Positions 4,856 through 8,744 of a DNA stretch of 8,744 bases are shown here, one piece after another. This stretch comes from Desulfobacula sp. (GTDB lineage Bacteria; Desulfobacterota; Desulfobacteria; Desulfobacterales; Desulfobacteraceae). The translations under genes and the position numbers were made by a program. The stretch spans positions 1 to 8,744 of the forward strand of contig JAGLNZ010000190.1 of NCBI GenBank assembly GCA_023139225.1, written 5' to 3'. Every line of letters begins with the position of its first letter. Position 1 is the stretch's first letter. The notes below the pieces were generated by a model, which searched no databases, was not told the DNA's origin, and saw only the letters and a list, made by a program, of their open reading frames with translations.

Positions 4856-6220
4856 ATGAAAAAATTCGAAGTATTAATTATTGGCGGTGGTCCGGCAGCC
4901 ATCACCATCTGCAAAATCCTGGGACAAAAAAAACAGGTGGGTATCATCCGACCGGAAGACTATTCTATGATTTATTGCGCCATGCCCTATGTTATTGAAA
5001 AAATATTGCCTATACAAAAAACGTTTAAGAAAGATGAGTTGGTAACTGATACAGGCGCTGAACTAATAAGGGATACGGTAACCCATGTCAACCTGGAAGC
5101 CAGGGAAGTGAAAACCGCCAAAGGCCAGACCTATACCTATGACAAAATAGTGATCACCACGGGCGCCTTGCCGGTGCTGCCGAAAATCGAAGGTTATGAC
5201 CTCAAAGGGGTGTCAACATTCAAAACAGAAGAGGACTTGAAAAATATTCAGGCGGCCACTGAAAACGGAACAAAAAAGGTTGTGGTAGTCGGCGCCGGTG
5301 CCATCGGCATCGAGTTGGCCCAGGCATTTAATAAAATTGGCATCAAAACCCATATAGTTGACGCTGAAGCGCATATCCTTCCCAACATGATGGATCATGA
5401 GATGGTGGAAGCAGCCCAGGCTGAACTGATAGCCAGCGGTGTGACTCTGCACCTGAATAATAAAGTCGTTGCTCTAAAGGGCAAAGAATTTGTTAAAAAA
5501 GTGATGCTTGAGGACGGCACTTCCATCCATTTACACTCCCTGGATGATTGCAGTGAAGCCGACAAAAACGTGACCGGCAACGGACTGGTTGTTTTTGCCG
5601 TAGGCATGCGCCCGAATGTTGAGCTGTTCAGGGATACCGGTCTTGCGATTGGAAGAGACGGAATCATTGTTAACGAAAAAATGGAAACCAACATTGCGGA
5701 TGTATATGCTGCCGGAGACTGTGTTCAGTTTAAAAGCGGCATTACCAATGAAATCATCAGCGGAAAGCTTGCAACCAACGCCGTGCCCATGGGCCGGGTA
5801 GTGGCAAAAAATATGCTTGGCGAAAACAAAATCTATAAGGGTTTCTTTAACGGTGCCGCAACCAAGATTGAAAATCTTTTTGTCGGCGGATCAGGCATAT
5901 CTGAAAAGCTCTCTAAAAACAAATTCGAAGTGACCGTCGGGTATTCGGAGCTTACCACGACCTTTCCGATAATGCCGGATGCCAAGAAAGTAAAAATTAA
6001 ACTCATCTCCGACAAAAAAACAAAAAAAATAATTGGGGGACAAGTGGTCAGCGGTACACCGTCAGCCGACAAGGTTGACCTGATCACCATGGCTATTCAA
6101 CATGGACTTACAATAGACGACCTGATGGATTTCAGCTATTCATCCCAACCCTATCAGTCCTTTTTCCCCGCCGGGAACCTGCTGGTAAATGCAGCTGAAA
6201 ATGCCGAGGTGAATATATAA
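4856..6220 (+). CDS. FAD/NAD(P)H disulfide oxidoreductase, CoA-disulfide reductase/NADH oxidase family
   Basis: A 454-residue flavoprotein. IIGGGPAA (residues 8-15) binds the FAD ADP part, TTGALP (101-106) follows, VVGAGAIGIELAQAF (144-158) binds NAD(P)H, and VYAAGDCVQF (283-292) closes the FAD site. C41 in SMIYCAMPY matches the single redox cysteine of the Nox/Npx/CoA-disulfide reductase group (SxxxC), not the CxxxxC pair of glutathione-reductase-like enzymes. Residues from about 325 form the dimerisation domain. Known members reduce CoA disulfide, persulfides or polysulfide, O2 or H2O2 with NAD(P)H; the substrate here cannot be told. There is no C-terminal rhodanese domain, unlike some persulfide-reducing relatives. 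The glycine normally after the active Cys is alanine (A42). AAGGAG at 4845-4850 sits five bases before the ATG. The gene is preceded by a long leader with hairpins and followed by a stem-loop at 6229-6262. It appears to act in redox or sulfur homeostasis in the cytoplasm. Confidence 0.87.
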   Translation: MKKFEVLIIGGGPAAITICKILGQKKQVGIIRPEDYSMIYCAMPYVIEKILPIQKTFKKDELVTDTGAELIRDTVTHVNLEAREVKTAKGQTYTYDKIVITTGALPVLPKIEGYDLKGVSTFKTEEDLKNIQAATENGTKKVVVVGAGAIGIELAQAFNKIGIKTHIVDAEAHILPNMMDHEMVEAAQAELIASGVTLHLNNKVVALKGKEFVKKVMLEDGTSIHLHSLDDCSEADKNVTGNGLVVFAVGMRPNVELFRDTGLAIGRDGIIVNEKMETNIADVYAAGDCVQFKSGITNEIISGKLATNAVPMGRVVAKNMLGENKIYKGFFNGAATKIENLFVGGSGISEKLSKNKFEVTVGYSELTTTFPIMPDAKKVKIKLISDKKTKKIIGGQVVSGTPSADKVDLITMAIQHGLTIDDLMDFSYSSQPYQSFFPAGNLLVNAAENAEVNI

Positions 6221-6228
6221 AATACATC

Positions 6229-6262
6229 TTTTCCCGGGCCCGCTATGGGGTGTCCGGGAAAA
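6229..6262. other. Strong stem-loop after the oxidoreductase gene, without a U-run
   Basis: TTTTCCCGG at 6229-6237 pairs perfectly with CCGGGAAAA at 6254-6262, with an inner CCC/GGG pairing in the 16-base loop. The T-run comes before and the A-run after the stem on both strands, so neither strand has the U-run that follows a rho-independent terminator. It may protect the 3' end of the mRNA, or pause transcription, between the two genes. Confidence 0.5.
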
Positions 6263-6308
6263 AAACACAAAAACTATGAAATTGATTTTATAAAGGAATT
6301 TATGCCAA

Positions 6309-6938
6309 ATGGAAACCGATTATGATTTCAGTGCAAAGATATATGATCCTGTTCTTTACCTGGCACTTAAGCCAATAAGAATTGCCGTAATGAATGAACT
6401 TTTAAATCATAAAAACAAATCAATTTTAGATTTATGCTGCGGTACTGGAAATCAGCTTAAATTGCTATCAAAAAATGGATTCAAAAACCTTCATTGTCTC
6501 GATCTATCCACTTCAATGTTAAAAATAGCAAATAAAGGCGATTACCCAATAAATATTTATAACGAAGATGCAACAAAAACAAGTTTTGAAAATGAATCAT
6601 TTGATATAGCGATTATAAGCTTTGCAATACACGAAAAAACCAAGACTACTCAAGAAAAATTTATAAAAGAGGCCCATAGACTTATCAATGAGGACGGATT
6701 TATTCTTGTTGTAGATTATGCTTTTGACAATAAAACACCTGAAATTGTTAAAAAAGGAATAGATATCATTGAGCGGCTTGCAGGCAGGGAGCATTATAAT
6801 AATTTCAAAAGCTATATCCGGAATAATGGATTAGCAAATTTAATGAACAAAAATAAGTTTAAACTGTTGAAACACCACAAAAGACTATTTAATGGGGTGA
6901 CCATATCAAGGTATAAAAAAGACAAAGCCTTATTGTAA
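6309..6938 (+). CDS. Class I SAM-dependent methyltransferase, AT-rich
   Basis: A 209-residue protein with the class I fold motifs: motif I ILDLCCGTG (39-47) binds S-adenosylmethionine, D65 in HCLDLS is the acidic residue that holds the ribose, SFDIAIISFAIHE (97-109) is motif II-like, and LINEDGFILVVDYA (125-138) is motif III-like. It looks most like UbiE/Methyltransf_11-type enzymes; the substrate is unknown. AAGGAA at 6293-6298 is ten bases before this ATG. An earlier ATG at 6302 opens only a seven-codon frame, so 6309 is chosen. The gene is far more AT-rich (about 30% GC by a sampled count) than panB or the oxidoreductase and uses many AAA, AAT and ATA codons, which suggests acquisition from elsewhere. 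Its last five codons overlap sequence homologous, on the other strand, to a decayed ykgJ copy, so its present C-terminus may be secondary. Confidence 0.83.
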   Translation: METDYDFSAKIYDPVLYLALKPIRIAVMNELLNHKNKSILDLCCGTGNQLKLLSKNGFKNLHCLDLSTSMLKIANKGDYPINIYNEDATKTSFENESFDIAIISFAIHEKTKTTQEKFIKEAHRLINEDGFILVVDYAFDNKTPEIVKKGIDIIERLAGREHYNNFKSYIRNNGLANLMNKNKFKLLKHHKRLFNGVTISRYKKDKALL

Positions 6939-6992
6939 AGCCCATACCTTTCTTAGCTTATCGATTCTTAGGTCAACCCACTGATTTTTCAT
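6923..6992 (-). pseudogene. Remnant of a second ykgJ gene (first ~24 codons, frameshifted)
   Basis: Read on the minus strand from the ATG complement at 6990-6992, the codons give MKNQWVDLRIDKLRK, against MKNQWGAPETDQLKQ in the intact gene at 4449. A two-base deletion near 6947 shifts the frame; reading on in the other frame gives YGLYNKAL against YALYDKAV. Without correction the frame stops at 6930-6932 after 20 codons. At the nucleotide level GGGCTTTACAATAAGGC here corresponds to GCGCTTTACGATAAGGC in the intact gene. Beyond about 6923 similarity ends inside the methyltransferase gene. None of the cysteine motifs remain, so this is not functional. An RBS-like AAAGGA and upstream sequence shared with the intact gene are still present. 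Confidence 0.75.
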
Positions 6993-7087
6993 TTAAAATC
7001 CTTTATTTTTTTATCTGATTCAGTTATTTTTAATAATAGTTTTCATCTAGTATAGCAGCTATCTTAAATTTACATAAACAGCCAAAT
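6923..7087. repeat. Direct repeat copy B: decayed ykgJ start and upstream region
   Basis: Same-orientation partner of 4378-4536. Similarity is strongest around the start codon (6982-7007) and in ACATAAACAG at 7072-7081, and weak between them. To the right of about 7087 the two loci diverge. The two copies are about 2.5 kb apart. Confidence 0.72.
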
Positions 7088-7125
7088 TCATTGTCCTGCG
7101 CTGAATACGAAAGGCCGCCAGGTTC

Positions 7126-7151
7126 CTGCCGAATAAAATTCGGTGGTTTTT
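7126..7151 (+). terminator. Rho-independent terminator
   Basis: CTGCCGAAT at 7126-7134 pairs with ATTCGGTGG at 7138-7146 (six Watson-Crick pairs in the core CCGAAT/ATTCGG, then wobble pairs and a closing C-G), with an AAA loop, followed at once by TTTTT at 7147-7151. It would stop transcripts coming from the methyltransferase side before the Lrp-type promoter. Confidence 0.6.
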
Positions 7152-7206
7152 GAATAATTTCAAGAACTTATTTTATATTTACGCTTGACATTATAATTTT
7201 ATTCGG
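7129..7206. repeat. 12-base inverted repeat linking terminator and promoter spacer
   Basis: CCGAATAAAATT at 7129-7140 is the exact reverse complement of AATTTTATTCGG at 7195-7206. The left arm is part of the terminator stem; the right arm lies between the -35 and -10 boxes of the Lrp-type promoter. It could be a pair of protein-binding half-sites or allow alternative RNA pairing. Confidence 0.4.
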
Positions 7207-7242
7207 TTTAAATAATAAATTAGCGAATTGAATTTTATATTT
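7170..7242. repeat. Direct repeat ATTTTATATTT flanking the Lrp-type promoter
   Basis: ATTTTATATTT occurs at 7170-7180 and again at 7232-7242, 62 bases apart, about six helical turns, one copy on each side of the promoter. AT-rich phased sites are typical of Lrp-family binding, so autoregulation is plausible, but such strings also arise by chance in AT-rich DNA. Confidence 0.35.
7185..7214 (+). promoter_or_regulatory. Sigma-70 promoter of the Lrp-type/panB operon
   Basis: A perfect TTGACA at 7185-7190 is followed by TAAATA at 7209-7214 after 18 bases. The start would be near 7221, giving a leader of about 55 bases. It lies just after a terminator, which supports this being the start of a new transcription unit. 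Confidence 0.55.
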
Positions 7243-7251
7243 TTGGCCAAA
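7242..7251. promoter_or_regulatory. Palindrome TTTGGCCAAA, possible operator
   Basis: TTTGGCCAAA is a perfect ten-base palindrome in the leader of the Lrp-type gene. Its CCAAA half (7247-7251) can also pair with TTTGG at 7265-7269, which overlaps the GGAG ribosome site. It could be an operator or affect translation; position and symmetry are the only evidence. Confidence 0.3.
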
Positions 7252-7276
7252 TAACAAATTTAATTTTGGAGACCCC

Positions 7277-7744
7277 ATGGACAAAATTGACCGGCACGCC
7301 TTAAAAGCATTGCAACAGGACGGACGAAAAAAAAACAGTGAGCTTGCCAAAGAGGCAGGACTTGCACCCTCCACCATGCTGGACCGGGTTAAAAAACTTG
7401 AAGACAAGGGAATTCTTAAGGGATACCGGGCGGTTGTAGATCCTGCGAAACTGGGATTGAAAGCCCAGGGGTTTGCCTGTATTTCCCTTGACCGCCACCG
7501 GGTCAAGGATATTGAGCTGTTGGAAAAAGAAATCAATAAAATCCCCAGTGTCCGGGCCTGTTATCATATCACCGGGCGGTTTGATTATCTTTTGCATGTC
7601 GTTGCTCCGGATATCAGCGATCTTGGCAATCTGATCAAGGAGAAACTGGCCACAATTCCGGGCATGGGAAAAATCGAAACCTTTATTGTATACGCAGAGG
7701 TCAAGCCTGACCAGGGATGGCCGATTGACGCTGCTTTAGCTTAA
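7277..7744 (+). CDS. Lrp/AsnC-family transcriptional regulator
   Basis: A 155-residue protein with the usual two-part layout. Residues 1-60 form the AsnC-type helix-turn-helix domain, opening IDRHALKALQQDGRKKNSELA and continuing GLAPSTMLDRVKKLEDKGILKGYRAVVD. Residues about 65-142 form the RAM effector and oligomerisation domain, with the typical GRFDYLLHV (100-108) and a terminal FIVYAEVK strand. Lrp-family proteins form dimers and octamers and sense amino acids. GGAG at 7268-7271 is five bases before the ATG. panB starts 37 bases after the stop, with no terminator between, so they form an operon. PanB consumes 2-ketoisovalerate, the valine precursor and transamination partner, so a branched-chain amino acid is a reasonable ligand; this is inference. 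Repeats around its promoter suggest that it regulates itself. Confidence 0.9.
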   Translation: MDKIDRHALKALQQDGRKKNSELAKEAGLAPSTMLDRVKKLEDKGILKGYRAVVDPAKLGLKAQGFACISLDRHRVKDIELLEKEINKIPSVRACYHITGRFDYLLHVVAPDISDLGNLIKEKLATIPGMGKIETFIVYAEVKPDQGWPIDAALA

Positions 7745-7781
7745 CAAAACCTGCGAATAATTAAAAAAAAGGAGAAAAAAG

Positions 7782-8630
7782 ATGACTAAGAAAAAAGCAA
7801 TCCATGATTTTTACAAAATGAAAGAAAATAATGAAAAAGTCACATGGCTGACATCCTATGATTTCCCCACTGCCCAGTTTGCAGAAGCCGCAGGCCTTGA
7901 TATGATTCTTGTGGGCGATTCCCTTGGCATGTGTGTTTATGGGTACAAAGGTACGGTTCCCGTCACCATGGACCAATGCATTGTTCATTGTGATGCGGTA
8001 AGACGTGGTGCACCCAATGTATTTATTGTCGGTGACATGCCTTTCATGAGTTACCAGATCTCTGATGAAGATGCCGTTTTTAATGCCGGGCGTTTCCTCA
8101 AGGAAGCGGATGTGGATGCCATAAAACTTGAGGGCGGTACACGGGTAGCCACAAGAATCAAGGCCATCGTGGAAGCAGGGATTGTTGTTATCGGGCATAT
8201 TGGTCTGACACCCCAGAGTTCCGGAGCGCTGGGCGGGCACAAAGCCCAGGGCAGGACAGCCAAAGACGCCGCCGTGGTTGTTGAAGACGCCCTGGCTGTC
8301 CAGGAAGCCGGTGCCCAGATGCTCCTGGTAGAAGCGGTTCCCCCGGAAGTGGCCAGCTATATTGCGCAAACCCTGACCATTCCGGTATTCTCAATTGGTG
8401 CGGGAAAAGAGTGTGACGGGCAGCTTTTGATTGTCAGCGACCTCATTGGTCAATTCCAGGCGTTCACCCCGAAATTTGTTAAAAAATACTGTGACGTTGC
8501 CACCATTATAACCGATGCCATGAAAGCCTATTGTTCAGACGTTCGTGAAGGCAAATTCCCTGAAGACCAGCACTGCTATCACATGATGGAAGGCGAAAAA
8601 GAAAAATTTATTGCAAAAATAAAAAAATAA
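7782..8630 (+). CDS. panB: 3-methyl-2-oxobutanoate hydroxymethyltransferase (ketopantoate synthesis)
   Basis: A 282-residue TIM-barrel enzyme of the usual PanB length. It transfers a hydroxymethyl group from 5,10-methylene-tetrahydrofolate to 2-ketoisovalerate, making ketopantoate, the first committed step to pantothenate and CoA. The conserved blocks are all present in order: TSYDFPTA (24-31), VGDSLGM with D46-S47, VGDMPFMSY with D85, KLEGG with K115 and E117, GHIGLTPQ (138-145), GGHKAQGR (151-158), LVEAVP with the catalytic E184, and IGAGKECDGQ (205-214). The metal- and substrate-binding residues match the E. coli positions closely. AAGGAG at 7769-7774 lies seven bases before the ATG. It follows an Lrp-type regulator and is followed 49 bases later by another gene start without an intervening terminator. 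The gene is GC-richer than the methyltransferase upstream and looks native. Confidence 0.95.
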   Translation: MTKKKAIHDFYKMKENNEKVTWLTSYDFPTAQFAEAAGLDMILVGDSLGMCVYGYKGTVPVTMDQCIVHCDAVRRGAPNVFIVGDMPFMSYQISDEDAVFNAGRFLKEADVDAIKLEGGTRVATRIKAIVEAGIVVIGHIGLTPQSSGALGGHKAQGRTAKDAAVVVEDALAVQEAGAQMLLVEAVPPEVASYIAQTLTIPVFSIGAGKECDGQLLIVSDLIGQFQAFTPKFVKKYCDVATIITDAMKAYCSDVREGKFPEDQHCYHMMEGEKEKFIAKIKK

Positions 8631-8679
8631 AAATTTTAAAATATAACCCGGATACTTTAAATAGGGAAAGGAACCACCA

Positions 8680-8744
8680 ATGACCGACCTTAAAGAAATG
8701 CTTAAAATTAAAACAAAAGATCTTGATATCGTTAACCAGCTCAT
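8680..8744 (+). CDS. Start of an unidentified gene downstream of panB (cut by window edge)
   Basis: The ATG at 8680 opens a frame that stays open to the window end, giving 21 full codons: MTDLKEMLKIKTKDLDIVNQ and one more Leu. AAAGGAA at 8667-8672 precedes it by seven bases, a normal ribosome site. The gap after panB is 49 bases with no terminator, so it probably belongs to the same operon. The visible part is a charged, soluble helix-like stretch. It does not look like the start of PanC, and I do not recognise the family. Confidence 0.6.
   Translation, partial: MTDLKEMLKIKTKDLDIVNQL

Larger units (their letters stand above)
6939..7276. other. 338-base intergenic region before the Lrp-type gene
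   Basis: The left half is the ykgJ remnant and its upstream DNA (to about 7087). The stretch 7088-7125 shows nothing certain. Then come a rho-independent terminator (7126-7151), a promoter (7185-7214) and several repeats near the Lrp-type gene start. No further coding region was found. Confidence 0.65.

Noticed and set aside
6229..6262. Rho-independent terminator after the oxidoreductase gene
   Set aside because: The stem is strong, but neither strand has a U-run after it; A-runs follow on both strands. It is kept only as a stem-loop.
4378..7087. Transposon or insertion sequence bounded by the ykgJ repeats
   Set aside because: No transposase or integrase gene is present, and the repeats contain host gene sequence in direct orientation with no terminal inverted repeats or target-site duplications that I could see.
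7761..8369. Minus-strand open frame of 202 codons opposite panB
   Set aside because: panB on the other strand has all family motifs; this frame is its antisense shadow and matches no family I recognise.

Overview
The window reads as ordinary bacterial chromosome, most likely from an anaerobic member of the Desulfobacterota (Desulfobacteraceae-like). That placement is an inference from overall protein style, moderate GC with AT-rich spacers, strong AGGAG-type ribosome binding sites and a near-consensus sigma-54 site; no rRNA or marker gene is present to confirm it. There are nine complete or partial protein genes plus one gene remnant. No tRNA, rRNA, CRISPR array, transposase or integrase was seen.

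Layout. (1) 1-271, minus: the N-terminus of a PurH-type IMP cyclohydrolase with its own sigma-70-like promoter. (2) 413-3737, plus: a sigma-54 promoter candidate, then a SLAC1/TehA-type anion channel, then three tightly packed membrane-lipid genes: a CDP-alcohol phosphatidyltransferase, an LpxL/HtrB-like acyltransferase and a PAP2 phosphatase. Together the three could attach a polar head group to CDP-diacylglycerol, remove a phosphate, and acylate the product. (3) 3763-4449, minus: a YkgJ-family cysteine-cluster protein, convergent with the lipid genes. (4) 4450-4855: a 406-base spacer with the ykgJ upstream region, operator-like repeats, a promoter candidate and a leader able to form two hairpins. 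(5) 4856-6220, plus: an FAD/NAD(P)H oxidoreductase of the CoA-disulfide reductase/NADH oxidase family. (6) 6309-6938, plus: an AT-rich class I SAM methyltransferase. (7) 6923-7087: a decayed second copy of the start and upstream region of ykgJ, abutting and slightly overlapping the methyltransferase 3' end. (8) 7126-8744, plus: a terminator, a promoter with repeated elements, an Lrp/AsnC regulator, panB, and the first codons of an unidentified gene.

The most informative structural observation is the pair of imperfect direct repeats (about 4378-4536 and 6923-7087) made of the ykgJ start and upstream DNA. They bracket the oxidoreductase and methyltransferase genes, and the second copy is frameshifted and cut off at the methyltransferase. 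This points to a past duplication and insertion or replacement. The most interesting functional unit is the three-gene lipid cassette, whose phosphatase has Asp where the PAP2 family normally has its PSGH histidine. I see no clearly new defence or mobile system here.
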